Assembly (NCBI RefSeq): GCF_002165625.1
Contig: NZ_NGNS01000017.1
Coordinates: forward strand, 34,309-98,308
Source of the DNA: Neiella marina
GTDB taxonomy: Bacteria > Pseudomonadota > Gammaproteobacteria > Enterobacterales > Neiellaceae
DNA length: 64,000 nucleotides
Direction of reading: 5' to 3'
Shown here one piece after another: positions 36,844 to 45,863 of the stretch (positions within the stretch are counted from its first letter, which is position 1; each line of letters opens with the position of its first letter). The notes under the pieces are model-generated. The model did not search any database. It saw nothing but the letters and a program-made list of their open reading frames with translations, and was not told the origin of the DNA. The translations under genes were made by a program, and so were the position numbers.

Positions 36844-37335
36844 TTAGCGTTTTGCTGGCCGATTCTTGGTTTTATTCTGACGCATTTGCTTCTGCTGCTT
36901 TTGCCGCTGGAGCTTTTGCTGCTGACGAAGTTTTTCTTGCGATTGTTTAAACTCTTGGCGCAATGCCTTGCGTTGTTCAGGCGGTAAGCTGTTGAACTGC
37001 TCGTAGGACTTTTTTACTTCAGCTTGCTGCTGTTTAGGCATCTTTTTGAACGATTTAAAATTTTCCTGCAATTGCTGACGTTTTTCCGGTGACAGTTGGC
37101 GCCATTTTTCGTACTTCGCTGACACCTTCTGTCGCTGGTTGTTGTCCATTTTAATCCAACGTTCTGCACCCAATGCCAGTTTTGCTTGTTTGTCTTCATT
37201 GAACTGCGACCATTGACCTTTGAAGTTTTTCAGCACCTGCTGTTGTTCGCTACTTAGTTGATCCCATTTTTGCGCACTTGCAGGCAAGGCTATCGTTAAG
37301 CACAGAAACGTAATGAGCAATAACAATGGTCTCAT
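36844..37335 (-). CDS. DUF3106 secreted repeat protein
   Basis: 163 residues. Signal peptide (LLLITFLCLTIALPASA), then helical repeats of about 20-25 residues built on L(S/P)xE(Q/K)R (LSSEQQQVLKNF, LSPEKRQQLQENF, LPPEQRKALRQEF), which is DUF3106, and a very basic Gln/Lys/Arg tail. Last gene of the ECF-sigma operon, overlapping the previous gene by four bases (ATGA). DUF3106 and DUF3619 genes regularly follow an ECF sigma gene, so a periplasmic part in the same response is likely, but its action is unknown. Confidence 0.85.
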   Translation of the reverse strand: MRPLLLLITFLCLTIALPASAQKWDQLSSEQQQVLKNFKGQWSQFNEDKQAKLALGAERWIKMDNNQRQKVSAKYEKWRQLSPEKRQQLQENFKSFKKMPKQQQAEVKKSYEQFNSLPPEQRKALRQEFKQSQEKLRQQQKLQRQKQQKQMRQNKTKNRPAKR

Positions 37336-37580
37336 TGTGCATCCCCCTGCTCGTTCAGCGAGTTATCTTCGGTCAAGGTGACCTGGTGCTTAACCTTGTC
37401 ATTTGCCGTGGGTTCCTTGCCCTCGGCTACATCGAGCGCAGAGACCCATTCGCCATCAACCTGCTCTAGCTCAGCCAAGTACTCAAGAAACGCCATCGTT
37501 GGTGGTTCTTGCTGGCTTGATGCTGCTTGTTCATCAGTGCTAGCGTATGCCGATTGATAGACACAGGTTGCGAGCATCAT
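37332..37580 (-). CDS. Small exported protein of the ECF-sigma operon, unknown
   Basis: About 82 residues from ATG 37580, one base after the DUF3619 stop codon; an upstream in-frame ATG at 37625 lies inside DUF3619. MMLATCVYQSAYAST looks like a short signal sequence (cleavage after AYA), then an acidic mature part (TMAFLEYLAELEQVDGEW). Not recognised as a family; the motif FLEYLAELEQVDGEWV may be a short interaction helix. Position between DUF3619 and DUF3106 implies a linked role. Confidence 0.65.
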   Translation of the reverse strand: MMLATCVYQSAYASTDEQAASSQQEPPTMAFLEYLAELEQVDGEWVSALDVAEGKEPTANDKVKHQVTLTEDNSLNEQGDAQ

Positions 37581-37581
37581 A

Positions 37582-37974
37582 CTAATGACCTGCCTCCTGC
37601 TGCCGTTGCGCCAACCATGTAGCAAACTCTAAATCCTCAAGTAATCCCAAATCTGCTGCTGGCACATCAGCCAACACCAGCTCCTGCGGCAATGCTGGGA
37701 TTGTTTGTCGTGAGGTGTAAGTTACTAACATGACTGTCGCCAAAGCAACCATTGGCATAGCGTATTGCCAACGTGGTCGATGAAAAAGTGAGGTAATCAG
37801 ACTTGACCATGCCCTAGGCTCGTTACCAAGCTTGGCTGTTCGCGCCGTCGCTAAAGCAGTTAAGCGAGCGGAAGCAATATCATTGCGAACAACATCATCC
37901 AATTGCGCACTGCTGGCATCGAGTTGCTGATTGACCAGTTGTTCCACTTCGTTGTCTTTAGATGTGGATGTCAT
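37582..37974 (-). CDS. DUF3619 membrane protein, probable anti-sigma partner
   Basis: 130 residues. Cytoplasmic N-terminus with VNQQLDASSAQLDDVVRNDI and SARLTALATARTAK, one membrane helix (YAMPMVALATVMLVTY), and a short periplasmic tail rich in Leu/Asp (DLGLLEDLEFATWLA), typical of DUF3619. It overlaps the sigma gene by 17 bases and has GGAG seven bases before its ATG inside that gene, so the two are coupled; by analogy it could hold the sigma factor at the membrane (inference). Confidence 0.8.
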   Translation of the reverse strand: MTSTSKDNEVEQLVNQQLDASSAQLDDVVRNDIASARLTALATARTAKLGNEPRAWSSLITSLFHRPRWQYAMPMVALATVMLVTYTSRQTIPALPQELVLADVPAADLGLLEDLEFATWLAQRQQEAGH

Positions 37975-38533
37975 ATTGTTGCTCCAACAGTTCTCTAATC
38001 TTGGTCGTTGCTCTGAAATAGTGGGTCTTTACCGTGCCCGGTGAGCAATCCATCGCGGCCGCTGTCTCAGCCACCGACATCCCCTCCCAACTACGAAGCA
38101 AAAAACATTGCTGTTGCTTCAGTGGCAAATCGTTGAGTACTTTAAAAACCGCTTGTTGTTGTTGCTGTTTTTGCCAGGCGAGTTGAGGAACGGAATCTGG
38201 ATGAGGCTCGCTATCAGGCGGCTCGACAGGTTCTTCGCGGCTGGAACCAAAATTAAACAACTGAACAAAACTGCGTACTTTGCGTTTACGGTGAAAATCC
38301 GTGATGCGATTCTGCAGAATTCGATAGAACAGCGGCTTCCACTCCGTTGCTGCACGCTGCTGATAATTGGTGACCAGCTTAATCATGCTATCTTGAATGA
38401 TGTCCAAAGCATCGGCATGCTCACCAACAGCAAACAACGCAATGCGATAGGCTTTTACTTCGATCGCTTGCAGAAATTCATCCATGTTCACCGGCGTCGA
38501 CTCGGTGTTATCACCCACGTCGGATTCAATCAC
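37958..38533 (-). CDS. ECF-type RNA polymerase sigma factor
   Basis: 191 residues. Region 2 (EHADALDIIQDSMIKLV, WKPLFYRILQNRITDFHR) and region 4 (LPLKQQQCFLLRSWEGMSVAETAAAM, GTVKTHYFRATTKIREL) are clear, joined by a long Gln/Pro-rich linker; no sigma 3 region, so group 4. GTG start at 38533 without a good ribosome site; an in-frame ATG at 38485 (MDEFLQAIEV) is an alternative. First gene of the four-gene operon with DUF3619, a small exported protein and DUF3106. The inducing signal is unknown. Confidence 0.9.
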   Translation of the reverse strand: MIESDVGDNTESTPVNMDEFLQAIEVKAYRIALFAVGEHADALDIIQDSMIKLVTNYQQRAATEWKPLFYRILQNRITDFHRKRKVRSFVQLFNFGSSREEPVEPPDSEPHPDSVPQLAWQKQQQQQAVFKVLNDLPLKQQQCFLLRSWEGMSVAETAAAMDCSPGTVKTHYFRATTKIRELLEQQYDIHI

Positions 38534-38655
38534 AGGATCGCATCATGTCTCAAAGCTTAATCACTCCGCCGGTCGCGCCGACATAGCCGTTTTTATCTTC
38601 TCATTAGCCATAACGGCTGATAGGCCATTTGGTTGACACTGCAGCAAAAACTTTT

Positions 38656-41600
38656 TTAAGCCGCTTTCGATTGTTGCGCAGCGAGCTCCTTCTGCAAACC
38701 CTTGAGCGCTTGTTTGTCTTCAGCTAGCCATAAATAGAATGCTGGTAGCACCAACAGCGTAAAGAAAGTACCAATGAACATGCCGGCGACCAGAATAATG
38801 CCGATACTGTTGCGGGCTTCAGCTCCTGCGCCAGTAACCAGCACCAGCGGAAAGTGACCCAACACGGTTGCCGCAGTGGTCATCAATACCGGTCGCATCC
38901 GAGTCATTGCCGCTTCTTTGACCGCCTCTACTTTGGTTTTGCCTTCGGCTTGCACATGGTTAGCAAACTCAACGATCAAAATACCATTTTTGGCAATTAG
39001 ACCTATCAGGGTAACGAGACCAATTTGCGAATAGATATTGATGGTAGTGAGCTCAAAGAATGGCAATGCCAGAGCGCCTGCCAGTGCCAATGGCACACAA
39101 CCAAATAGCACCACCAATGGATCTCGGAAGCTGTTGAACTGGACAGCGAGAATCAGGAATACGATCAGCGATGACACCGCCAATACTGATAGCAGGGTGT
39201 TACCCTCTTTGCGCATTGCTCGAGACTCACCGGCGTAGTCAATGCTGTAACCTTTCGGCAGAATCGTAGCCGCGGCTTGTTCTATCGCCACTAAGGCTTG
39301 TTCCTTCGTAACGCCTGGTGCTGCGCCACCATAAATCTTAAACGAGTTTTGTTGTGAAAAAGTGCTTAAGCTGCGCGGCTGCACATGCCACTCAATCGAT
39401 GCCACCGACGATACCGGGATCAAGTCACCGGCCGGCGTCTTGAGGGTCAAGTTAAGAATTTGCTCGGGACGCGAACGAATATCATCGCCAACAATTGGGA
39501 TCACCCGATAAGCTTTACCATCAGAGTCAAAGCGGTTGACATAATTGCTCGACAGCAAAACAGCTAGCTGGCCACTGACATCCGTTACTCTCATGCCCAA
39601 ATCGGCTATTTTTTGCTTATCAAGTTCCAAACGGATTTGCGGCATGTCTATCTTCAGATCAGTATCAGCAAATAGAAACTTCCCTGAGCCATAAGCTGCG
39701 CCAACCAACTCATCGGCAATCAACTTCATTTCTTGATAACTGGCGCTGGATTTAACCACCAATTCAACGTCAAATTGGCCTGCAGATGGCAGTGATGGCG
39801 TTAAAATAGGCAACATGTCCAAGGCAGCAAATTGACTCAAGGTGCCATAAACCTCAGGCAACTTGTCCTGAGGCGCAAAATCACGCTCATGAGGTTCAAC
39901 CATATCTAAACCAGCAAAGCCGCCACTGGTCAGCATCACCTGCCACATTTCATTGACGCCATCGATCTCCAACATTTTGTCGACCACAGGCCGCACGTGT
40001 TCGACGTTGTAGCTCAATGATGATTGCGGTGGTGACTGAACAATCATGAAGATATGACTTTGATCTTCAATCGGTGCCAGCTCTTTAGCGCTAAACATAT
40101 AAAACGGAACTGCCAAAGTCGCTAGTATTGCCGCACCGACGATCAACTGATTACGCCAACTAAAGAGTTTATCGAGCAAACGTCCATAGCTCTGCTGCAG
40201 CCGCTCAAACACCAAGTTGACTTGTTTGGTTAAGCGCCCTTCTCGACCACCATCGGCATTTACGTATGCGCTCATAATCGGTGACAAAGTTAACGCCACA
40301 ACACCAGATACCAATACCGCCACAGCCAAACTGAAGGCAAACTCTTTAAACAGCGTGCCGGTTAACCCCGACAAAAAACCAATGGGTGAGTAGACCGCCG
40401 CCAACGTTAAGGTCATCGCAATGATCGGTACCATGAGCTGGCGCGAGCTCATCAACGCAGCTTGCAAGCGAGGCACGCCTTGACGCATCAATCGCGCGAC
40501 ATTTTCAACCACCACAATGGCATCATCGACAACTAGGCCGACCGATAGCACGATCGCTAACACGGTCAATAGGTTGATGGAAAAGCCCATCACCGCCATT
40601 GCCGCTAAAGCACCGAGGATAGAAATAGGAATAGTCACTAAAGGCACTAACGCCGTTCGCAATGAGCCCATCATGAACAGCACCACAATGCCAACCAAGG
40701 TGACGGTTTCGACCAGTGTGGTTAAAATTTCCCGCAGCGCATTGCGCATATAGAGGGTGCCGTCATAGGCAAAACCAATTTTCATCCCCATTGGCAGCGT
40801 TGGGTTAATCGCCTCAATTGCTTCATAGAGTTGATCGCCAATGTGGATCTCGTTGGCTCCCGGTAACGGCCAAACCGCGATATAAACAGTGTCCTTATTG
40901 TCGAGTCGGGCGGTCACGTTGGCATCTTCAGATCCCAGTTCAATGCGCGCTACATCACGCAAGTAAACCGTGGTGTTGTCGAGCTGCTGCACCACCAGCA
41001 ACTCAAACTCACTGACGTCACTCAGTTGGGTATTGGCGACAATATCAATACGCTGGGAATTACTCTCGCTAAAGCCGAGCGTGGAAATGGTGTTGTTCGC
41101 TGCGAGCGCGTCAAATACTTCAACAGCACTTAAGTCAAACATCGCCAAGCGATCAGGGTCGAGCCAGACTCGCATCGCTGGCGTTCGAGCGCCTTCGATG
41201 GTGATCCGTTGTACCCCTTCGATGGTGGTCAAACGTGGATTTACTTGCCGCGTCAAATAGTCCGTCACGGCTGATGCAGATAACCCTTCGGACGCCACAT
41301 CTAAGTAAAACACCGCAAATGGCCGATCGGCGCGACGAACTTCAACGACCGGGTCTTCTGCCCCGGGAGGTAACTCATAACGAATTTGGCTAAGACGGGT
41401 ATTCAGTTCAGCAAGGGCTCGGGTGCTATCCTCGTTGAGGTTCAGCCAAGCAGTCACGGTGCTTAAACCTGAAGTGGTCAACGAATCGACGTACTCGACG
41501 CCGGGGACGGTGGCAACCACTCGTTCAATGGGTTCAGTAACAAAGCCTTTGACGACTTCAGCCGAGGCGCCAGTGTAATAGGTATTGACGATTAACGATG

Positions 41601-41742
41601 AGCTTTCAATTCGTGGGAACTGCAACACTGGAATTTTGATGGCAGCCCAAATACCTAACAAGCAGATCACGACTGACAACACGATCGATAGCACTGGCCG
41701 CTTGACAAAGATGTCCATTATGTTTGCCGAAGACTGCTGCAT
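38656..41742 (-). CDS. RND efflux pump inner-membrane permease
   Basis: 1028 residues, HAE1/AcrB type. N-terminus MDIFVKRPVLSIVLSVVICL; proton-relay Asp pair in GLVVDDAIVVVENV (TM4) and Lys in GLIAKNGILIVEFAN (TM10); twelve membrane helices and two large periplasmic loops. It exports drugs, bile-like compounds or other amphiphiles as a trimer with an adaptor and a TolC-like channel. Its ATG overlaps the adaptor stop by one base (TAATG). No outer-membrane channel gene is adjacent, so a shared TolC is expected. It ends in a Lys/Gln/Ala-rich cytoplasmic tail. Confidence 0.95.
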   Translation of the reverse strand: MQQSSANIMDIFVKRPVLSIVLSVVICLLGIWAAIKIPVLQFPRIESSSLIVNTYYTGASAEVVKGFVTEPIERVVATVPGVEYVDSLTTSGLSTVTAWLNLNEDSTRALAELNTRLSQIRYELPPGAEDPVVEVRRADRPFAVFYLDVASEGLSASAVTDYLTRQVNPRLTTIEGVQRITIEGARTPAMRVWLDPDRLAMFDLSAVEVFDALAANNTISTLGFSESNSQRIDIVANTQLSDVSEFELLVVQQLDNTTVYLRDVARIELGSEDANVTARLDNKDTVYIAVWPLPGANEIHIGDQLYEAIEAINPTLPMGMKIGFAYDGTLYMRNALREILTTLVETVTLVGIVVLFMMGSLRTALVPLVTIPISILGALAAMAVMGFSINLLTVLAIVLSVGLVVDDAIVVVENVARLMRQGVPRLQAALMSSRQLMVPIIAMTLTLAAVYSPIGFLSGLTGTLFKEFAFSLAVAVLVSGVVALTLSPIMSAYVNADGGREGRLTKQVNLVFERLQQSYGRLLDKLFSWRNQLIVGAAILATLAVPFYMFSAKELAPIEDQSHIFMIVQSPPQSSLSYNVEHVRPVVDKMLEIDGVNEMWQVMLTSGGFAGLDMVEPHERDFAPQDKLPEVYGTLSQFAALDMLPILTPSLPSAGQFDVELVVKSSASYQEMKLIADELVGAAYGSGKFLFADTDLKIDMPQIRLELDKQKIADLGMRVTDVSGQLAVLLSSNYVNRFDSDGKAYRVIPIVGDDIRSRPEQILNLTLKTPAGDLIPVSSVASIEWHVQPRSLSTFSQQNSFKIYGGAAPGVTKEQALVAIEQAAATILPKGYSIDYAGESRAMRKEGNTLLSVLAVSSLIVFLILAVQFNSFRDPLVVLFGCVPLALAGALALPFFELTTINIYSQIGLVTLIGLIAKNGILIVEFANHVQAEGKTKVEAVKEAAMTRMRPVLMTTAATVLGHFPLVLVTGAGAEARNSIGIILVAGMFIGTFFTLLVLPAFYLWLAEDKQALKGLQKELAAQQSKAA

Positions 41743-42830
41743 TAAAGAGCCTCCGATTCAGCACTAACGACATTAACTTTGGCCGATGGAAATAGCTTAA
41801 ACGAACCCTTGGTCGCGATCTGTTGCGAAGGCTGCAGTTCGCCCTGAAGCACTGCCAAGCCATCTTCCGTTGCCAACACTTCAACTGCCGTTCGTTTCGC
41901 TCGCAAATCGCCTTCTTGCTGTTCCAATACATAGACATAAGCGCCGAACTGATCCCTAGCCAACGCCAATTCAGGTACTTTGATGACAGACTGAGCTGCC
42001 GACACCGGTACTCGAATGGTAACCAGCGTATTTGGATAGAGCTGAGCAATAGCAGAGTCAGCCAGCGTCAGCTTTGCCCGGTAGTCAAAGCTACGAGAAT
42101 TGCTGAGTTGCGGCGATACCGCGACAATCTCAGCTAAATGGCTGCCATTCTTACCAATCAGTGATACCTCGACTTGGTCGCCAAGCGCCAGTGGTAGGTA
42201 GGATTGCGGCAATTGAAAGTCAACCCATACTGAATCGCTTAAACCCACCAGCGTTGTGATCACCGTATTGCTGTCGAGGTATTGACCAAGTTCGAGATCA
42301 TGAATACCAACTCTGGCGGTAAACGGCGCCCGAAATACTTTCTTATCGATAATGGCTTGTAATTGAGCGACTTCTGATTCGGCAAGTTTGACATCAGCTT
42401 TGACTTCATCAACTTGCTCTTCACTAATTTGTTTTTTAGCTTGCAGCGACACCAGTCGCTTCAAGCGAGTCTGAAACAGCTCCAACTTGGCATGAGCGCC
42501 AATCAATTTGGCGCTCTCCTCTGAGTGCTCTAACTCCACTAGCACCTGATCACGTTGGACCACGCCACCCATTGGTAAATTCAAGCGTCCAATGGTGCCT
42601 GCCAGTTCAGTTGTTAACTGCATTTGCTGTAACGCGTTGACTTCCCCTGTCACTTCAATGGTCGGGCTGTATTGAGTTTGCTCAACGACTAGCGCCTCCA
42701 CTGTCATGACAGGCTCGCCACCAGCACCCATAGCGGTTTGGTCGGACATCATTTGTTGCTTGGATAGGGTGATAATGGCGATGACGGCAACGATAACAAC
42801 AGCACTAATTGCCCAGCGTTTGAAACTCAT
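41742..42830 (-). CDS. RND efflux periplasmic adaptor
   Basis: 362 residues, membrane-fusion protein. N-terminal signal anchor (WAISAVVIVAVIAIITL), split lipoyl domain (TIEVTGEVNALQQMQLTTELAGTI and PFTARVGIHDLELGQYL), a short alpha-hairpin coiled coil (about 115-155) and beta-barrel (DQVEVSLIGKNGSHLAEI). It links the permease to the outer-membrane channel. GAGG lies eight bases before the ATG. First gene of the pair; no regulator gene adjoins it. The 291 bases between this region and iadA (42831-43121) hold nothing else supported. Confidence 0.92.
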   Translation of the reverse strand: MSFKRWAISAVVIVAVIAIITLSKQQMMSDQTAMGAGGEPVMTVEALVVEQTQYSPTIEVTGEVNALQQMQLTTELAGTIGRLNLPMGGVVQRDQVLVELEHSEESAKLIGAHAKLELFQTRLKRLVSLQAKKQISEEQVDEVKADVKLAESEVAQLQAIIDKKVFRAPFTARVGIHDLELGQYLDSNTVITTLVGLSDSVWVDFQLPQSYLPLALGDQVEVSLIGKNGSHLAEIVAVSPQLSNSRSFDYRAKLTLADSAIAQLYPNTLVTIRVPVSAAQSVIKVPELALARDQFGAYVYVLEQQEGDLRAKRTAVEVLATEDGLAVLQGELQPSQQIATKGSFKLFPSAKVNVVSAESEAL

Positions 42831-43092
42831 ATGTACAACCTCAGTCGAATTCCTTGTCGAGATATCAAGTCGTTATGGCGGCAAAAATGGCAGCAAAGAG
42901 CACCGACGACTTAACAAAGGCGAGAAGCAATGAACTCTCACAAATTAATAGACCTTGTTTAGCGCCAAATAGTTACATGTTTTGCGATTGTATAAAATCT
43001 ACTTTAAGAAAAAATTAACAAAGTCGGCGCATATTTTATCTGATAACGGCACAACAGGATAATATTGGCGCGAGAGGGTGATATTCAGAGGG

Positions 43093-43113
43093 CGCAGGGC
43101 CGCTAGCCCTGCG
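43093..43113 (-). terminator. Hairpin after the iadA-like gene
   Basis: CGCAGGGC (43093-43100) and GCCCTGCG (43106-43113), 5-nt loop, nine bases past the leftward stop codon. No T-tract follows, so it is either a weak terminator or an mRNA 3'-end stabiliser. Confidence 0.5.
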
Positions 43114-43121
43114 GTAACAAT

Positions 43122-44291
43122 TTATTCAAACATCCCTTTGCAAGCGGGTTCACCATTGACAACCAGTTGCTTGCCTTTGGCCCACACTTGCTCGATGGCA
43201 AAGCTAGCAGGATCAACACAGATGAAGTCAGCATCCTTGCCGACTTGAACTCGACCTTTCTGAGCTAACCCCAGTACCTTGGCTGGCGTCGCGGTGACTG
43301 CGGTCAGTGCTTGTTCGATCGGAACATCGAAATCTTTAATGGCCTGACGCAAGGCACTAAATAAACTGTCGACCCTGCCCACTTCAAGGCCGATTAATTC
43401 ACCGTCGCGACTAAATATCGGCAGGCTGGCATTGCCATCAGAGCTCATTGTCAGGTTATTGACTGAAATGCCACGATTAATCGCTAGCGCCAAAGCTTCA
43501 GCGGCAAGCACTTCACCATCATCAATAATTTGTTGATTATGACTGGTGGTAAAGTCAATCACGCCGCCTGCTTCGGCAAAGCGGAAGCCACTATTGAGCA
43601 AACCAGGGTTGCGATTAATATGGGTTGGATAAAACTGACGAATTGGGATTTCACTCGTCGCTACAGCTTCCAGCAACGGATCGAGTTGATCGCCACCATC
43701 ACCGACGTGAATACTAACGACACCACCTTTACCAGCCAACATCCCACCGACGCGCGCTTCACTCGCTAAACGAATCAACTCTGCGACGCTCGGATGACTG
43801 CCACGATGATCGGAAATTGCTACTTCACCAACGCCAATAAATTTGTCGATAAGGACAATATCATCCGTCACTGATCCTGTGATTGTGCGAACTGGATATT
43901 GATAGCTACCGGTGTGGCAATAAGCCGAAATACCCTCTTCCTCTAGCGCTCGTGCTTTGGCCACCAAATCAGCTAATGAGCGCGTCGTGGCATCAGTACC
44001 CAGCGCGCCGACAACAGTAGTGACGCCGCCTCGTGTTGCTTGAGTGAGAGTCATTTCCGGAGTGCGAGTGGCAAAACCACCTTCACCGCCACCGCCGGTG
44101 ATGTGAACTAACGAATCGACCAACCCTGGCGCCACGATCAAGCCGTTGAGATCAACAGTCCGGTGCGGAATAGAGCCTGACAGAGTTAATTCAGATTCCA
44201 TCGCCAAAAGCTTGCCGCCGGCAATCAGCAGGTCATGTTTACCGAGTGGTTCAGGTGCATAAACCTTGGCGTTTTTTAATAAAGTCAGCAT
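43122..44291 (-). CDS. iadA: Isoaspartyl dipeptidase-like amidohydrolase with altered metal ligands
   Basis: 389 residues from ATG 44291, seven bases after the transporter stop. It aligns along its length with E. coli IadA (GGGGEGG.ATRTPE, TRALEEEGIS-like, TITGSVTDD, AISDHR, PTHINRN, MSSDGNAS), which hydrolyses beta-aspartyl dipeptides. Two ligands differ: the HxH motif reads LVH (Leu 61, His 63), and the carboxylated Lys is replaced by Glu (Glu 156 in VGEVAISDH). His 195, His 224 and Asp 285 remain. This leaves a set like that of single-metal amidohydrolases such as NagA. Likely role: cleaving imported beta-Asp-Arg from cyanophycin, or a changed reaction on such peptides. Confidence 0.85.
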   Translation of the reverse strand: MLTLLKNAKVYAPEPLGKHDLLIAGGKLLAMESELTLSGSIPHRTVDLNGLIVAPGLVDSLVHITGGGGEGGFATRTPEMTLTQATRGGVTTVVGALGTDATTRSLADLVAKARALEEEGISAYCHTGSYQYPVRTITGSVTDDIVLIDKFIGVGEVAISDHRGSHPSVAELIRLASEARVGGMLAGKGGVVSIHVGDGGDQLDPLLEAVATSEIPIRQFYPTHINRNPGLLNSGFRFAEAGGVIDFTTSHNQQIIDDGEVLAAEALALAINRGISVNNLTMSSDGNASLPIFSRDGELIGLEVGRVDSLFSALRQAIKDFDVPIEQALTAVTATPAKVLGLAQKGRVQVGKDADFICVDPASFAIEQVWAKGKQLVVNGEPACKGMFE

Positions 44292-44298
44292 AGATACA

Positions 44299-45780
44299 TC
44301 ACGTAAAGTCAATCAGTACAGCAATTGCCATCGCGGCAGCGGCAGTGCCATACAAAGCTAGCTGGAGCGGCCATATAAAGCGAAACCAAACGCCCCAATC
44401 AATCCGAGCAACGCCGAGACAGCCAATTAATGACGCAGACGTTGGAATAATAATGTTGGTCAATCCATCACCGAGCTGGAACGCCAACACCGAGATTTGG
44501 CGTGACACCCCAACTAAGTCAGATAACGGCGCCATCAACGGCATGGTCAACGCCGCTTGACCAGAACCCGAGGCGATAAAGAAGTTAAAGACTGATTGGA
44601 ATAGCAACATTAATTGGGCAGAGGTCATTGATGAGAACTCGCCGAGCCCTTGCCCTGCCCAATGTAAAATAGTGTTTAGCGCCGACGGCTCAGTAGCATC
44701 ATCGCCACCGAGAAGCATCAGTACCCCCTTGGCCAAGGCGACGATCAAGGCCGCAGGCAGCAAATCAGCCGCGCCCTGCTTAAAACCGTCAGCAACATCG
44801 TTGGCGCTCATACCATTGAGCCGGAATACCATGGCAATGATGCCGCACAACAGCCCGATGGTGAAAAATTGACTAGCAATTTCGGGGATATAATAGTGGC
44901 GCCAAATCACGCCCCAAATCACCCAGATGATACCGCCGAGTAACGTTAGCAAAACTAACGCATCACCTTTACTAAAGCTCTGTTGCTGGTTTTCCTCGCT
45001 GTGTTGCAGACGGAAAAAATCGTCCTGACCATAAACCGGAGAAGATTGCGGATTAGCCGCAATGCGATGAGCGTGGCGCATGGTAAACCACAAACCTAGG
45101 CCAGTGAACACCAGCCAGCATCCAGCACGAAATGGCATTCCGGACAGCGCTGGTACATCAGCAATGCCCTGAGCAATGGCAACACTAAACGGATTCATCC
45201 AACTGGTGGCGAAACCAATTTGGGTCGCCACATAGGTAATAAGTACCGCAGTGATACTATCAAACCCTAGTGCCACCACCATGGGTACCAGAATAATACA
45301 AAAGGCGATGGCTTCCTCGCCCATGCCAAACACCGCGCCGCCAAGTGAAAACAAGACGAAAATCACCGGCAACATAATATTCAGAGCCCGTTCACCAGAA
45401 CCAATCAGCTGGCGAATCCCACGATCGACTGCGCCGGTTTTCATGATAATGCCAAAGGCACCACCAACCACCAGAATAAACGCAACCACGCCGATGGCAC
45501 TGCCCCATTTAGAGCCAGAGACTAAGCCTTCAAACGGGACATTGAGCAAGCCTGGTTCGCCGCCTTCAGCAAACAGTGGAATTTGACTGTTTTGCAACTC
45601 TGGCGCTTGACGCTGGTAGCTATCGGGATCGATAACGGTCCGAGTCGAACCATTGGCTAAGGTTTTTTCAACGGTTTGATATTGCCCTTCGGGGATCCAC
45701 ATGCCGGCAAACCAAGCCAGCACAGCAACAACAAAGAGAATCACAAATGCATCGGGCATTTGGCGAGCAGTTGTTTTCAT
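44299..45780 (-). CDS. YfcC/DcuC-family carrier
   Basis: 493 residues from ATG 45780. About twelve hydrophobic helices; LLNVPFEGLVSGSKWGSAIGVV, FGMGEEAIAFCIILVPM, GFATSWMNPFSVAIAQGIADV and QAALTMPLMAPLSDLVGVSRQ match the YfcC branch of the C4-dicarboxylate/arginine carrier superfamily (PF03606). A large periplasmic loop follows helix 1. Members carry dicarboxylates, amino acids or small peptides. Between a TonB-dependent receptor and an isoaspartyl-peptidase-like gene, uptake of beta-aspartyl dipeptides across the inner membrane is a reasonable guess. The ribosome site is weak. Confidence 0.88.
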   Translation of the reverse strand: MKTTARQMPDAFVILFVVAVLAWFAGMWIPEGQYQTVEKTLANGSTRTVIDPDSYQRQAPELQNSQIPLFAEGGEPGLLNVPFEGLVSGSKWGSAIGVVAFILVVGGAFGIIMKTGAVDRGIRQLIGSGERALNIMLPVIFVLFSLGGAVFGMGEEAIAFCIILVPMVVALGFDSITAVLITYVATQIGFATSWMNPFSVAIAQGIADVPALSGMPFRAGCWLVFTGLGLWFTMRHAHRIAANPQSSPVYGQDDFFRLQHSEENQQQSFSKGDALVLLTLLGGIIWVIWGVIWRHYYIPEIASQFFTIGLLCGIIAMVFRLNGMSANDVADGFKQGAADLLPAALIVALAKGVLMLLGGDDATEPSALNTILHWAGQGLGEFSSMTSAQLMLLFQSVFNFFIASGSGQAALTMPLMAPLSDLVGVSRQISVLAFQLGDGLTNIIIPTSASLIGCLGVARIDWGVWFRFIWPLQLALYGTAAAAMAIAVLIDFT

Positions 45781-45808
45781 AATGAACCACAAACAAGAGA
45801 CTAGAAGA

Positions 45809-45833
45809 CAGGGACGAGTCTACCTCGTCCCTG
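45809..45833 (-). other. Intercistronic hairpin between the TonB receptor and carrier genes
   Basis: CAGGGACGAG and CTCGTCCCTG form a perfect 10-bp stem with a 5-nt loop, in the 83 bases between the two genes. No T-tract follows in the leftward direction. It may set relative expression by mRNA processing or protection. Confidence 0.6.
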
Positions 45834-45863
45834 CTGTTATTGCCCTAGCAACTGAGCTCCGGC

